In this document: piece by piece, positions 36,181 to 45,870 of the stretch | How positions within the stretch are numbered: position 1 is the stretch's first letter | Layout: each line of letters begins with the position of its first letter | NCBI GenBank assembly: GCA_947630925.1 | Contig: CANRJM010000008.1 | Span: forward strand, 16,425 to 80,424 | Length of the DNA stretch: 64,000 nt | Reading direction: 5' to 3' | Source: an uncultured Lachnospiraceae bacterium | Lineage (GTDB): Bacteria > Bacillota > Clostridia > Lachnospirales > Lachnospiraceae | Position numbers and translations under genes: made by a program | The notes under the pieces: model-generated | Databases searched by the model: none | Told to the model about the DNA's origin: nothing | Seen by the model: the letters and a program-made list of their open reading frames with translations, nothing else

Positions 36181-37107
36181 TTATTCTACGGAATGATCTA
36201 ATCCGAGTAAGGTCATAATCAGTGCCATGCGGACATAGACACCATATTTTGCCTGCTTAAAATAGACGGCGCGCGGATCGTTATCTACTTCCGTAGAAAT
36301 TTCATTGACACGCGGCAGAGGATGCAAAATATACATCTCTTTTTTTGCATAACTCATTTTGGAAGCGTCTAAAATAAAGCTGTCTTTTAAACGGATATAA
36401 TCTTCTTCGTTAAAAAAACGTTCACGCTGTACCCGGGTCATATACAGAATGTCTAATTCGGGCATATATTTTTCCAGTTTATCTGTTTCAATATACTCGA
36501 TATTTCCGTCATCCAGTACTTCTTTTCGCAGATAATCCGGTATCATCAGTTCGGTTGGAGAGATTAGGATAAAACGTACGTTGGGATAACGGACCATGGC
36601 GTTGATTAGAGAGTGGACGGTACGGCCAAATTTCAGGTCTCCGCACATACCAATCGTTAGATGATCCAGACGTCCCATCAGCGTTTTGATCGTAATTAAA
36701 TCGGTCAGTGTCTGTGTAGGATGGTTGTGTCCACCGTCTCCTGCATTGATCACGGGGATTTCGGAGTGCATTGCAGCTACTGTTGGCGCTCCCTCTTTTG
36801 GATGGCGCATGGCGCAGATATCCGCATAGGAAGAGATGACGCGGATGGTGTCGGCGACACTTTCTCCTTTTGCGGCAGAACTGGAGTCAGCAGAAGAAAA
36901 ACCAAGTACTTTCCCACCAAGATTGAGCATTGCTGCTTCAAAGCTAAGGCGCGTACGGGTACTTGGTTCATAAAACAAAGTGGCTAACTTCTTACCTTCA
37001 CAAACATGTGCGTATTTTTCCGGTTCTTTCATAATATTTTGTCCGAGACAAAGAATGTGATTTAATTCCTCAACCGAAAGATCAAGTGGACTGATTAAAT
37101 GTCTCAT
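36181..37107 (-). CDS. pyrB: Aspartate carbamoyltransferase catalytic chain
   Basis: This 308-residue chain joins carbamoyl phosphate and aspartate, the committed step of pyrimidine synthesis. The carbamoyl-phosphate site STRTRLSFE lies at about 49-57, and HPxQ-type [11 protein letters not shown] and the 240s-loop HPLPRVNEI are present. I chose the start MRHLISPL at 37107 because AGGGGG lies about six bases upstream; the in-frame ATG at 37134 adds nine unlikely residues. The carAB products feed this step. A promoter lies just upstream on the minus strand. Confidence 0.97.
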   Translation of the reverse strand: MRHLISPLDLSVEELNHILCLGQNIMKEPEKYAHVCEGKKLATLFYEPSTRTRLSFEAAMLNLGGKVLGFSSADSSSAAKGESVADTIRVISSYADICAMRHPKEGAPTVAAMHSEIPVINAGDGGHNHPTQTLTDLITIKTLMGRLDHLTIGMCGDLKFGRTVHSLINAMVRYPNVRFILISPTELMIPDYLRKEVLDDGNIEYIETDKLEKYMPELDILYMTRVQRERFFNEEDYIRLKDSFILDASKMSYAKKEMYILHPLPRVNEISTEVDNDPRAVYFKQAKYGVYVRMALIMTLLGLDHSVE

Positions 37108-37145
37108 AGCTACCCCCTTATGCATTGGAATCATATTCTGAAATT

Positions 37146-37174
37146 ATTTTACTACAAGAAAGGGGTTGGTGCAA
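37146..37174 (-). promoter_or_regulatory. pyrBI promoter
   Basis: On the minus strand TTGCAC, a 17-bp spacer and TAAAAT give a leader of about 30 nt. That is too short for PyrR-type attenuation. Confidence 0.65.
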
Positions 37175-37192
37175 TAATAGAATCGTTAGAAC

Positions 37193-37221
37193 TTGACTTT
37201 TTTATACGAATCTAAGATAAT
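37193..37221 (+). promoter_or_regulatory. Promoter of the aconitase-family gene
   Basis: TTGACT, a 17-bp spacer and GATAAT, divergent from the pyrBI promoter with 18 bp between the two -35 boxes. Confidence 0.72.
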
Positions 37222-37289
37222 TACATATGTTTGTATATGGCATGATGCAAAATACATATAGAGGCGTATGACGGAAGGAGGATGATTAC

Positions 37290-39575
37290 ATGATTAAGTT
37301 ATACGATAACGGCGTCTATCTGGTAAATGGGAAAGAGATTGTTGAAGATACTCCGGATAGCGCGGCGATTCTTGCACAGAAGTATGGCAGCGCCCCATCG
37401 AAACAGGAGGCCGCAAAGGGAACGATGGCATATGGGATTCTGGAAGCGCACAATACTTCCGGGAATATGGAAAATCTTCAGATTAAATTTGATAAACTGA
37501 CATCTCATGATATTACATTTGTCGGTATTATTCAGACGGCAAGGGCTTCCGGCATGGAGAAATTTCCGATACCGTATGTATTGACAAATTGTCACAACAG
37601 TTTGTGTGCGGTGGGCGGAACAATTAACGAAGATGATCATATGTTTGGTCTGTCATGTGCCAAAAAATATGGCGGAATGTATGTACCGCCGCATCAGGCA
37701 GTGATTCATCAGTTCGCGCGTGAGATGCTTGCAGGCGGCGGAAAAATGATTTTAGGATCGGACTCGCATACGCGTTATGGCGCGCTTGGTACCATGGCAA
37801 TGGGAGAGGGCGGTCCGGAACTTGTCAAACAGCTTTTGAACCGCACATATGATATTGCAAGACCGGATGTGGTTGCCATTTATCTGACCGGTAAGCCGCA
37901 AAAAGGGGTAGGTCCGCAGGATATTGCTCTGGCAATTATTGGCGCTGTATTCCATAACGGTTATGTAAAAAATAAAGTAATGGAATTTGTAGGAGATGGC
38001 GTTGCAAATCTTTCTGCGGATTTTCGGATTGGTGTTGACGTTATGACAACAGAGACAACCTGTCTGTCTTCCATCTGGACAACGGATGATCAGATTAAGG
38101 AGTTCTATGAAATCCATAAGCGTCCGGAAGAATATAAGGAGTTAAAGCCTGCCGATGTGGCATATTATGACGGAATGGTTTACGTGGATCTTTCGGAGAT
38201 TAAGCCGATGATCGCTATGCCGTTCCATCCAAGTAATGTCTATACGATTGAAGAATTAAACGCCAATCTGACGGATATTTTAGAGGATGTGGAGAAGAAG
38301 GCGCAGGTCAGTCTTGATAATAATCATATCAAGTATTCGTTAAAGGACAAGATACGCAATGGAAAGCTGTATGTAGAGCAGGGCGTTATCGCAGGATGCG
38401 CCGGCGGCGGCTTTGAAAACATCTGTGATGCGGCAGATATCCTTCGGGGGAAGTTTATCGGGGCGGATGAGTTTTCTCTGAGTGTATATCCATCCAGCCA
38501 GCCGGTATTTATGGAACTGGTCAAGAATGGAACAATTGCAGATTTGATGCAGACGGGGGCTACGGTTCGTTCGGCATTCTGCGGTCCGTGCTTTGGCGCG
38601 GGAGACGTGCCGCCGAATAATGGTCTGTCTATTCGCCATTCTACCCGTAATTTCCCGAATCGTGAAGGTTCAAAGGTTACCAATGGACAGATTGCTTCCG
38701 TTGCGCTGATGGACGCCCGTTCTATTGCGGCAACAGCAGCAAATCAGGGCTATCTGACGGCAGCTACGGATATCGACGTGACGTTTAGGAAGCCGAACTA
38801 TTTCTTTGACAGTACAATTTATGAAAACCGTGTTTATGATGGCATCGGCAAAGCAGATCCAAATGTAGAAATTAAATTTGGTCCAAATATCAAGGATTGG
38901 CCGGAAATGTCTGCTTTAACAGAAAATATGGTATTGAAGGTTGTTTCCGAAATCCATGATCCGGTAACAACAACGGATGAGCTGATTCCTTCCGGGGAAA
39001 CTTCCTCCTTCCGTTCGAATCCGCTCGGTCTTGCCGAATTTACATTATCCCGTAAGGATCCTGAATATGTAGGAAAGGCAAAGGCAGTGCAGAAGGGAGA
39101 AAAAGCCCGTATTGCGGGAGAGGATATTTTTGCGGCTCTTCCGGAAATAAAAGAGGTATTTGATACAATTCATGAGAAGTTTTCTGCCGAACCGAGGGAA
39201 ACGCAAATCGGAAGCCTGATCTATGCGGTAAAACCGGGAGACGGCTCTGCGCGTGAACAGGCGGCTTCCTGCCAGAAGGTTCTTGGCGGCATGGCAAATA
39301 TTGCAAAAGAATATGCCACCAAGAGATACCGTTCCAACCTGATTAACTGGGGAATGCTTCCGTTCCTGTATCCGGATGACATCCCATTTGAAAATGGAGA
39401 TTATATCTTTATTAAGGACATTAAGAAAGCAGTTCAGCAGAAAGAAGAAGTAATCCACGCCTATGTTGTTGGGAAGGGAATGAAAGAGTTTACCCTTCGT
39501 TTAGGCGATTTAACAGATGATGAACGGGATATCATTGTCAAGGGATGCCTGATCAATTATTATCGCGCCGGCTGA
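37290..39575 (+). CDS. Aconitase-family hydratase
   Basis: This 761-residue [4Fe-4S] hydro-lyase has cluster ligands Cys370 (AGCAGGG), Cys431 and Cys434 ([10 protein letters not shown]), with the substrate loops GSDSHTRYG and NFPNREGS. The C-terminal swivel domain follows a linker near 600. Members interconvert citrate/isocitrate or related hydroxy-acids. This group is often labelled simply hydratase in Lachnospiraceae and may not be a true citrate aconitase; no citrate synthase or isocitrate dehydrogenase gene is nearby. Promoter and terminator frame it as a single gene. Confidence 0.92.
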   Translation: MIKLYDNGVYLVNGKEIVEDTPDSAAILAQKYGSAPSKQEAAKGTMAYGILEAHNTSGNMENLQIKFDKLTSHDITFVGIIQTARASGMEKFPIPYVLTNCHNSLCAVGGTINEDDHMFGLSCAKKYGGMYVPPHQAVIHQFAREMLAGGGKMILGSDSHTRYGALGTMAMGEGGPELVKQLLNRTYDIARPDVVAIYLTGKPQKGVGPQDIALAIIGAVFHNGYVKNKVMEFVGDGVANLSADFRIGVDVMTTETTCLSSIWTTDDQIKEFYEIHKRPEEYKELKPADVAYYDGMVYVDLSEIKPMIAMPFHPSNVYTIEELNANLTDILEDVEKKAQVSLDNNHIKYSLKDKIRNGKLYVEQGVIAGCAGGGFENICDAADILRGKFIGADEFSLSVYPSSQPVFMELVKNGTIADLMQTGATVRSAFCGPCFGAGDVPPNNGLSIRHSTRNFPNREGSKVTNGQIASVALMDARSIAATAANQGYLTAATDIDVTFRKPNYFFDSTIYENRVYDGIGKADPNVEIKFGPNIKDWPEMSALTENMVLKVVSEIHDPVTTTDELIPSGETSSFRSNPLGLAEFTLSRKDPEYVGKAKAVQKGEKARIAGEDIFAALPEIKEVFDTIHEKFSAEPRETQIGSLIYAVKPGDGSAREQAASCQKVLGGMANIAKEYATKRYRSNLINWGMLPFLYPDDIPFENGDYIFIKDIKKAVQQKEEVIHAYVVGKGMKEFTLRLGDLTDDERDIIVKGCLINYYRAG

Positions 39576-39606
39576 TACATAGGCGTCTGGCGAATGGGAA
39601 AAGACA

Positions 39607-39646
39607 AAAGGCTGGTATCCTGCGGTTTTGCAGGATACCGGCCTTT
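39607..39646. terminator. Terminator between the hydratase and DUF4321 genes
   Basis: A 17-bp stem with one G-U-type mismatch (39607-39623/39630-39646). The minus strand continues TGTCTTTTCC, so it may serve both convergent genes. Confidence 0.75.
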
Positions 39647-39698
39647 GCCATATCAGCGGACGGAATGGTTTCTGTCCTAAGAGAAAGCATTCCGGATA

Positions 39699-39959
39699 TC
39701 AGATAAAATGATAAATAATAATACCGATAATAATGCCAAAGATACTTCCGATGGTAATTTTAATGGAAAGGGCGAAGGTCAGTACCAAAATGCCAAGATC
39801 CAGTTGAAACGGGGAAGTCATACCAAATTTTTGGCCGTAATTCAGCCAGGAAAGTGCGGGGATACCGGATGTTGCCTGTGCAATAAAGCTGCCGAACATG
39901 ATTCCGGCTAGCAGTAACAAAAACAGCGCCCAATTATTTTTACTAACATTTTTTGCCAT
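39699..39959 (-). CDS. DUF4321 membrane protein
   Basis: This 86-residue protein has two hydrophobic segments (about 9-28 and 55-84) and the DUF4321 motif GIMFGSFIAQ. The family is widespread in spore-forming Clostridia near mreB, radC or sporulation genes; the function is unknown. The start at 39959 follows GGAG six bases upstream on the minus strand; an extra 17 in-frame residues further out have no hydrophobic pattern. It is convergent with the hydratase. Confidence 0.82.
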   Translation of the reverse strand: MAKNVSKNNWALFLLLLAGIMFGSFIAQATSGIPALSWLNYGQKFGMTSPFQLDLGILVLTFALSIKITIGSIFGIIIGIIIYHFI

Positions 39960-40358
39960 AGTAGTCTCCATTTCTGAGCGAATGGTTGTAAGGAGGCGAT
40001 GAGAAAACACTGTTTACACGGCTTTTTTTCATCTGCCATCATAGCTATTTGTTTTCGCTCAGAAACAAATAACCCTGTATACTGTGCTGCCTGTCTTATG
40101 TACAGAAAGAAAAAGCTGTGTCCGGCAGCGCGGGGACACAAGCAATGGGAGAAAAGATGCCTTTCAGCCCTTTTGTATTATAAACGATTGCCGTTTCCTA
40201 CGCAAGGGGAAAAGCATAAAGAAAAGCATAATGCAAAAGAAAATAGTAGTAAAATGCAGACAGATATGTTATAATAGTCCGTGTTTTGAGATTTGTTACA
40301 CAGCAGAAAAAGAATGGAAAAAAAGTTTAGCATAAAAAACGGTGGAAGAGGTAAAATA
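39960..40358 (+). promoter_or_regulatory. Divergent intergenic region with an extended -10 promoter
   Basis: The 399 bp between the DUF4321 start and the first LCP gene have no credible gene. TG-T-TATAAT (40267-40275) is an extended -10 promoter with no good -35. A TGTGTCC/GGACACA inverted repeat lies at 40117-40140 without a U run. I see nothing else. Confidence 0.5.
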
Positions 40359-41420
40359 ATGTGGAAGAAAATTGTATTGGGGATTTTGCTGGTAATTAGC
40401 GCCGCGGCGGGTTTTGGCGTTGCAAAGGTGCAAAGTACCATGCATCATACATTGAGCCAGATCAAAAGGGATACCGATACGCAGTTAGCGGATGTAGACC
40501 TTTCCGATATTAAGGTAGAATCGGATGACGAAGTTATCAATATTCTGCTGATTGGTAGTGATAAAAGGACAGAAAAGGTCAGCGGCTATCACTCAGATGG
40601 CTTGACAGACGCCATGATGATCGCTACCATGGACAAGAAGCATAAAACCTTAAAGCTGACAACGCTGATGCGTGATACCCTTGTAGAGGTAACAGAGGCC
40701 GAACAGCAGCGTAAATTGAATTCTGCTTCCAATTATGGCGGCGTAAAAAACTTATATAAAACAATCGCAAAAAATTTTAATATAAAATTAGACGGATATG
40801 TGATGGTGGAGTTTAATGCTTTTAGAGATGTAGTGAATGCAGTCGATGGGGTAAAGGTAGAAGTAACAGACACCGAGTCCAGATATCTTGCCTGCACAAA
40901 TTACATAAGAAAGAAAAAAAACCGTCATTTAAAAGTGGGAAAGCAGACGTTAAATGGCGACCAGGCACTGGGATGGTGTCGTATCCGAAAGGGAATTGAT
41001 AAGATTGGAGAGCCGGTTGTAACGGCAAACGGCCTGATGGATGATTATGGACGTACATGGAGGCAGAGAACTCTGCTGAACGCTATTTTTCAAAAAGTAA
41101 AGAAGTTATCCTGGTCGGAGTGGATTGCCATTGCAAATAAAGCTTTGCGGAATGTTAAGACCGATTTATCAAATGAGGACATTACCGGGTATATGTGGGA
41201 TATCCTCCGTATGGGAACAACCGAACTCTATCAGTTGCAGATACCAATGAACGGTTATTTCCGAAAGGGAACGAAATCTGAATTTCCCAATAGCGAAGGA
41301 GAAAGCCTGGTTCCGACAGATGGCGTTTCTTCTACATTTGATACCTCTACAACGGCAAAAATCATCAAACAGTTTGTTTTTCAATATGATGGAAAGGGAG
41401 AGTTTTCTTTTAAAGAATAA
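40359..41420 (+). CDS. LCP family glycopolymer transferase, first of two
   Basis: This 353-residue LytR-CpsA-Psr protein has an N-terminal membrane anchor (about 4-22), a short stalk and the catalytic LCP domain from about 60 (NILLIGSDKRTE, LTDAMMIATMD, TTLMRDTLVEV). The Asp and Arg residues that hold the pyrophosphate of a polyprenyl-linked polymer are present. Members attach wall teichoic acid or capsule polymers to peptidoglycan. ATG 40359 follows an AAGAGG site; an upstream frame to 40293 is not needed. It is followed by a paralog with 62 bp between them. Confidence 0.93.
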   Translation: MWKKIVLGILLVISAAAGFGVAKVQSTMHHTLSQIKRDTDTQLADVDLSDIKVESDDEVINILLIGSDKRTEKVSGYHSDGLTDAMMIATMDKKHKTLKLTTLMRDTLVEVTEAEQQRKLNSASNYGGVKNLYKTIAKNFNIKLDGYVMVEFNAFRDVVNAVDGVKVEVTDTESRYLACTNYIRKKKNRHLKVGKQTLNGDQALGWCRIRKGIDKIGEPVVTANGLMDDYGRTWRQRTLLNAIFQKVKKLSWSEWIAIANKALRNVKTDLSNEDITGYMWDILRMGTTELYQLQIPMNGYFRKGTKSEFPNSEGESLVPTDGVSSTFDTSTTAKIIKQFVFQYDGKGEFSFKE

Positions 41421-41482
41421 CATTGCTTCTTCTCTGTACCTGACAGGGGAGGCAGATATGACAGAGTAGAAAGGAAATCAAT

Positions 41483-42526
41483 ATGTGGAAAAAAATTGTA
41501 ATGGGCGTTCTGGTTGTAATAAGTGGATTGGCGGGATTTCTGGTTGCCAAAGCGCAGGTAACTCTGTATCATTCTATGAATCAGATTAACCGCGATTATG
41601 ATACGGTGTTGGAAAATGTAGACCTGGAGGGAATCAAGGTTAACTCGGATGACGATATTATTAATATCCTTGTGATTGGTAATGATGCAAGAACGGAAAA
41701 GAGTGGTTTTACTTCGGCGGGTCTTACCGATACCATGATTATTGCGACTATGGATTTGAAGCATAATACATTAAAAACAGCTTCATTAATGCGTGATTTG
41801 TATGTAGAGATACCGGGATATGGTTATAATAAATTAAATGCCGCAAATTCGTTTGGCGGCATGGAGCTGCTCTATCGTACGATTGCCCAAAATTTTAACA
41901 TTGAATTAGACGGTTATGTGAATATTGGCTTTAAAGCTTTTGCCGATGTTGTGGATGCGGTCGGAGGAGTCGAGGCAGAACTGACAGAATCTGAAACGGA
42001 ATATTTGAATACGACTAATTATATCCGCAATAAGAAATACAGAAACGTAAAACCGGGGAAACAGACGTTAAATGGCGCTCAGGCATTGGGATACTGCCGG
42101 ATTCGTAAGAAAGGCATTACAATCAACGGCCTGGCAAATGACTATGGACGTACCTGGCGGCAGAGGACAATTTTAAATGCCGTCTTTGATAAGGTAAAAA
42201 AGATGCCTTATACAGAATGGGTAGAAATTGCAAATAAAGTATTAAAACATATCAAAACAGACCTGTCAAACGAAAAGATTATTTCTTATGCAACAGACGG
42301 CCTGCGCATGGGTACGACAACGATCTATCAGCTTCAGATACCGGTAGAGGGATATTATCGCGGCTCCCGTAATGGAGAGTTCCGAGTGGGATCCTGTCTG
42401 GTTATGACGGATGGAATAAACAGCGCCTGGGATAACAGCGCCAATGCAGAAGCATTGAATCAATTTGTTTTCAAATACGATGGAAAAGAACCGTTTCAAT
42501 ATGGAACGTATATCAGTAAGCAGTAA
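41483..42526 (+). CDS. LCP family glycopolymer transferase, second of two
   Basis: This 347-residue paralog of the upstream gene has the same anchor opening MWKKIVMGVLVVISGLAGF and LCP motifs (NILVIGNDARTEK, LTDTMIIATMD, ASLMRDLYVEI). The two share most of their sequence, showing tandem duplication with divergence. The final 14 codons are repeated downstream: a 42-bp unit at 42484 recurs at 42526 and again in part at 42568, so the stop codon lies at the edge of a tandem repeat. Like its partner it probably transfers a glycopolymer to peptidoglycan. Confidence 0.93.
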   Translation: MWKKIVMGVLVVISGLAGFLVAKAQVTLYHSMNQINRDYDTVLENVDLEGIKVNSDDDIINILVIGNDARTEKSGFTSAGLTDTMIIATMDLKHNTLKTASLMRDLYVEIPGYGYNKLNAANSFGGMELLYRTIAQNFNIELDGYVNIGFKAFADVVDAVGGVEAELTESETEYLNTTNYIRNKKYRNVKPGKQTLNGAQALGYCRIRKKGITINGLANDYGRTWRQRTILNAVFDKVKKMPYTEWVEIANKVLKHIKTDLSNEKIISYATDGLRMGTTTIYQLQIPVEGYYRGSRNGEFRVGSCLVMTDGINSAWDNSANAEALNQFVFKYDGKEPFQYGTYISKQ

Positions 42527-42581
42527 AAAGAACCGCTTCAATATGGAATGTATATTAGTAAGCAGTAAAAAGAACCGCTTT
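42484..42581 (+). repeat. 42-bp tandem repeat across the LCP stop codon
   Basis: The 42-bp unit at 42484-42525 is followed by a copy at 42526-42567 with three differences and a partial third copy at 42568-42581. The partial copy forms the left arm of the terminator. The unit is 14 codons long, so a read-through protein would repeat the C-terminal peptide. Confidence 0.93.
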
Positions 42582-42628
42582 CTTCCCCTCCTATATATCA
42601 GTAAGTGAGGGGATGAAAGCGGTTTTTT
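42573..42628. terminator. Bidirectional terminator between the LCP and carboxypeptidase genes
   Basis: A stem AACCGCTTTC/GAAAGCGGTT and an inner CCCCTC/GAGGGG are followed by TTTTTT on plus, and TTCTTTTT on minus. Confidence 0.92.
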
Positions 42629-42669
42629 GCGCGCATACAGGCATACCGTTATTTTCTTTTCTTTTTTCT

Positions 42670-44004
42670 TTAGGATGCGAGTAAAAATTTTTGAAGTACT
42701 TTTCCTACATAGTCCGAAAAGACTGCTTTTTTTACTGTTTCAGCGGCGTGAATCGGAAGGCTGCCGATTGTTTTTCCATCTATGGAATAGACGACTTCTC
42801 CGATTTGCTGTCCTTCCTTGACGGGGGCAGTCAGATGTTTTTGATATATGATCTTTCGTTTGATGGAATCTTCAGATTCTTGTGTCGTTAAGGTATAAGA
42901 AAAATTTTGTTCTACGCGTGCGGCTATTGTATTTTTGACGCCATTGGCAATTTTTTGTTCTTTGAGCGGAATATCGTCAATTTTCTGTTGATAATTGATA
43001 CAGTTTGCAAAACCATAATCTAATAGGGCTGCTGCCTGCGTAAAACGGATTTTGGGATCGGGCGCCGCCATAACAACAGCGGTAAGGCTGACGCCGTTTC
43101 GTACAGCGGTAGCGGACAGACAGTATTTTGCTTTTGATGTGGAACCGGTTTTCAGTCCGGTAATCCCATCATAGGTACGAACCAGTTTATTGGTATTGGT
43201 AAGACCAAACTCTGTTTCGCCTTTTTTGGTTTTATGCGTAATGGTGTCCATCCATACCGTTGAATAATTGGAGATTTCCGGATATTTTGTAACCAGTGCG
43301 CGCGACATCAAAGCAACGTCATAGGCGCTGCTGTAATGTCCGCTTTGAATGGAATCGTCCAGACCGTTGCAGTTTTTAAAGCTGGTATGCTCCATGCCTA
43401 ATTCCTTTGCTTTTTTATTCATGGCGTCGACAAAGGCGGTTTCGGAGCCGCTTATAAATTCTGCCATGGCAACTGCAGCGTCGTTTGCACTGGCAATGCT
43501 GATGCATTTTATCATTTCATTTACGGTCTGTGTTTCTCCCGGCTCTAAAAAGACTTGGGAGCCGCCCATTTGTGCGGCATATTCGCTTACGGTCACGGAA
43601 TCCTCCAGAGAAATCTTTTTTTGATCAATCGCTTCAAAAATCAGTAAAAGCGTCATAATCTTAGTAATGCTTGCGGGAATCAATTCGGTATCTTTTTCTT
43701 TTTCGTAGAGGATCCTTCCGCTGTTGTTTTCAATCAGTACCGCTGATCTTGCGGTAATATTCAGCCCGCTATTGTCTTCTTTCTCAGTTTCCTGATTGCT
43801 ATTCCCGGTATTGGTCATATTTTCCGGAGACGGTTCTGGCGAAGTTTTCGTCAAACCGGTTTCGTCGTCTGTATTTTCATCCGGCTTCGTTTCTTCTGCC
43901 AGCGCATGTTCCGGCAGAGCCGAAACCGGCTGGATGAGGAGACACGTTCCTGTCAGCAGAAAACATAGGAATTTTTTAAAAAAGGATTTATTTAAGAAAA
44001 ACAT
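42670..44004 (-). CDS. D-alanyl-D-alanine carboxypeptidase (DacF/PBP5-like)
   Basis: This 444-residue S11 serine peptidase trims the terminal D-Ala from peptidoglycan stems. It has a signal peptide (1-37), an acidic and Thr/Ser/Asn-rich spacer (38-80), a penicillin-binding fold with SITK (112-115), SAN (172-174) and KTG (285-287), and a C-terminal beta-domain with amphipathic end KKAVFSDYVGKVLQKFLLAS. The spacer is longer than usual. A TATAAT-like -10 lies at about 44057-44062 on the minus strand with no good -35. Convergent with the LCP pair across the shared terminator. Confidence 0.95.
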   Translation of the reverse strand: MFFLNKSFFKKFLCFLLTGTCLLIQPVSALPEHALAEETKPDENTDDETGLTKTSPEPSPENMTNTGNSNQETEKEDNSGLNITARSAVLIENNSGRILYEKEKDTELIPASITKIMTLLLIFEAIDQKKISLEDSVTVSEYAAQMGGSQVFLEPGETQTVNEMIKCISIASANDAAVAMAEFISGSETAFVDAMNKKAKELGMEHTSFKNCNGLDDSIQSGHYSSAYDVALMSRALVTKYPEISNYSTVWMDTITHKTKKGETEFGLTNTNKLVRTYDGITGLKTGSTSKAKYCLSATAVRNGVSLTAVVMAAPDPKIRFTQAAALLDYGFANCINYQQKIDDIPLKEQKIANGVKNTIAARVEQNFSYTLTTQESEDSIKRKIIYQKHLTAPVKEGQQIGEVVYSIDGKTIGSLPIHAAETVKKAVFSDYVGKVLQKFLLAS

Positions 44005-44111
44005 AGTTTATTCCTTTCCTTTGCCCACGCGGGGGAATCTTTCCTTCTTATTTCCCATTATATTGGAAATCAATAGTGATTATGACTAACTTTCCGTATG
44101 GTTTTCCCGAT

Positions 44112-44140
44112 TTGATTTTTTATAAAAAGCATGATACAAT
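44112..44140 (+). promoter_or_regulatory. Promoter of the yhbY-nadD-yqeK-rsfS operon
   Basis: TTGATT, a 17-bp spacer and TACAAT, with TG one base before the -10. Confidence 0.82.
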
Positions 44141-44200
44141 CATAAACCGAATATATTAATTTTTTACAGGCAGATTGCCGGATAGAAATGAGGATGAAGC

Positions 44201-44653
44201 ATGACAAGTAAGGAAAGAGCGGAGTTAAAATCCCGTGCTATGACTATGGACAGTATTTTTCAGGTTGGAAAGATGAGTCTTACGCCTGCATTGATTGAAG
44301 CTGTTAAGGCGGCGCTAAAAGCAAGGGAACTGATTAAAATAAATGTATTGAAAAATTGTCTGGATGATCCGAAAGAGATTGCCGAAATCTTGTCAGAACG
44401 CACCGGCTCACAGGTGGTTCAGGTCATTGGGAAAAAGATTGTTCTGTATAAGAAAAATACGGAACGGGAAGCAAAGAAACAGTATGCGAAAAACAGACGA
44501 CAGAAGAAAAAAGCAGTGCAGAATATGAGACGCGAATCGGCAAAAGCAGAATGGAGCAGGAAAGACAGTTTTAGGGGAAAAAGGGAACGATCCGGGAAAA
44601 AACTGTTGAAAAGAAAAGGAAAGGATAGCGCAGAGTTCAATGCAGACTGGTAA
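44201..44653 (+). CDS. yhbY: YhbY/CRS1-family RNA-binding protein with basic tail
   Basis: This 150-residue protein has an N-terminal CRM/YhbY domain (1-95) with the motif FQVGKMSLTPALIEAVKAALKARELIKI (in parts) and a GxxG-like loop, associated with 50S precursors. A Lys/Arg-rich tail (100-150) is much longer than that of the usual 96-residue YhbY. The gene lies ahead of nadD, as commonly in Firmicutes; obg, often upstream, is absent. The last 14 bases overlap nadD. Confidence 0.93.
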   Translation: MTSKERAELKSRAMTMDSIFQVGKMSLTPALIEAVKAALKARELIKINVLKNCLDDPKEIAEILSERTGSQVVQVIGKKIVLYKKNTEREAKKQYAKNRRQKKKAVQNMRRESAKAEWSRKDSFRGKRERSGKKLLKRKGKDSAEFNADW

Positions 44654-45248
44654 GATTGGGATTATGGGAGGAACCTTTGATCCGATCCATCTGGCGCATC
44701 TTAAAATGGCAAAATGCGCCCTGGAACAGAAACATCTGGATCAGATTTGGTTTATGCCGTCAAAGTTTCCGCCGCATAAGAAAGAGAAGAAAGTTGCGAG
44801 CGAGCAGATTCGTTCTGCTTTGGTACAACTGGCAATTCAACAGGAAGAGAAGTTTGCCTTCTCTGATTTTGAACTGCGGTACGAGGAGACTACCTATACA
44901 GCCAGTACTTTAGCACGTTTGCAGGCAGAGTATCCGAAACTGAGTTTTTATTTCATTATGGGAGGCGATTCTCTCTTTCAGATGGAACAATGGTATCATC
45001 CGGAAAAGATTATGGAACGAGCGGTCATTCTGGCGGGAGGCAGGGATGGCATATCGAACGAAGCGTTACAGGAGCAGGCAGAATATCTGTCAGAGAAGTA
45101 TGGCGGAACGGTGGAACTGTTTTCCATGCCGGAAATGAATATCAGCTCCAGTTGTATCCGCAGGAGGCTGGCCGAGGGCAAGAACGTCAGGGAATATCTG
45201 CCGGCTCAGGTGTATGAATATATTATGGAGCATCATTGTTACCAGTAG
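44640..45248 (+). CDS. nadD: Nicotinate-nucleotide adenylyltransferase
   Basis: This 202-residue enzyme makes deamido-NAD from nicotinate mononucleotide and ATP. It begins IGIMGGTFDPIHLAHLKMA (about 6-24), with the nucleotidyl-transferase HxxH (HLAH), and ends with the NISSSCIRRRLAEG motif. The start overlaps the end of yhbY by 14 bases in a different frame, a normal arrangement in this operon. yqeK follows after 12 bp. Confidence 0.96.
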   Translation: MQTGKIGIMGGTFDPIHLAHLKMAKCALEQKHLDQIWFMPSKFPPHKKEKKVASEQIRSALVQLAIQQEEKFAFSDFELRYEETTYTASTLARLQAEYPKLSFYFIMGGDSLFQMEQWYHPEKIMERAVILAGGRDGISNEALQEQAEYLSEKYGGTVELFSMPEMNISSSCIRRRLAEGKNVREYLPAQVYEYIMEHHCYQ

Positions 45249-45260
45249 AGGAGTATAACG

Positions 45261-45869
45261 TTGGAATCAATGGAAGACATTCAGAAAAAACTGAAAAAAA
45301 TATTAAAACCAAAACGCTACAACCATACGCTTGGAGTGCGGTATACGGCTCAGGCAATGGCAATGCGGTTTGGGGAGGATATGGAAAAAGCAGGCTTTGC
45401 CGGTGTCCTTCATGACTGTGCAAAATATATGGAGGACAAGGAGATTCTGGAAAAATGTGATAAGCATCATATTTCGTGCAGTGAAGCAGAGCGGAAGATG
45501 CCGCATTTGCTCCATGCAAAGCTTGGGGTATATTATGCGAGGAAAAAATACGGCATTTCAGACGAGCAAATATTATCTGCCATCCGGTGGCATACTACTG
45601 GAAAACCCAGCATGACAGCATTGGAGAAGATTATTTTTATTGCGGATTATATTGAGCCGGGCAGAAAGATGGTTCCCGATATGGAAAAAATCCGCCGGGT
45701 TTCCTTTCTGGATCTGGATGAGGCAATGTATCTGATCTTAAAAAATACACTGTCTTATTTGCAAGACGAACGGATGGAAAGCAAAGGTTACATTGACCCA
45801 TATACCACGGATGCGTATGAATATTACAAACATGTACATGATCATGTTATAGGAAACGGAGGAAGATAG
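45261..45869 (+). CDS. yqeK: Bis(5'-nucleosyl)-tetraphosphatase YqeK
   Basis: This 202-residue HD-domain protein hydrolyses Ap4A and related alarmones to ADP. The metal site is visible as YTAQAMAMRFG...VLHDCAKYM (HD about 51-52) and HLLHAKLG. Family members stand next to nadD and rsfS. The start is TTG 45261, with AGAGGAG seven bases upstream; ATG 45270 is also possible. Length matches the family. Confidence 0.93.
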   Translation: MESMEDIQKKLKKILKPKRYNHTLGVRYTAQAMAMRFGEDMEKAGFAGVLHDCAKYMEDKEILEKCDKHHISCSEAERKMPHLLHAKLGVYYARKKYGISDEQILSAIRWHTTGKPSMTALEKIIFIADYIEPGRKMVPDMEKIRRVSFLDLDEAMYLILKNTLSYLQDERMESKGYIDPYTTDAYEYYKHVHDHVIGNGGR

Positions 45870-45870
45870 A

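Noticed and set aside
40117..40140. TGTGTCC/GGACACA hairpin as a terminator
   Set aside because: No U run on either strand and no gene end nearby.
44640..44653. Frameshift between yhbY and nadD
   Set aside because: Both proteins are complete; a short overlap is common in this operon.
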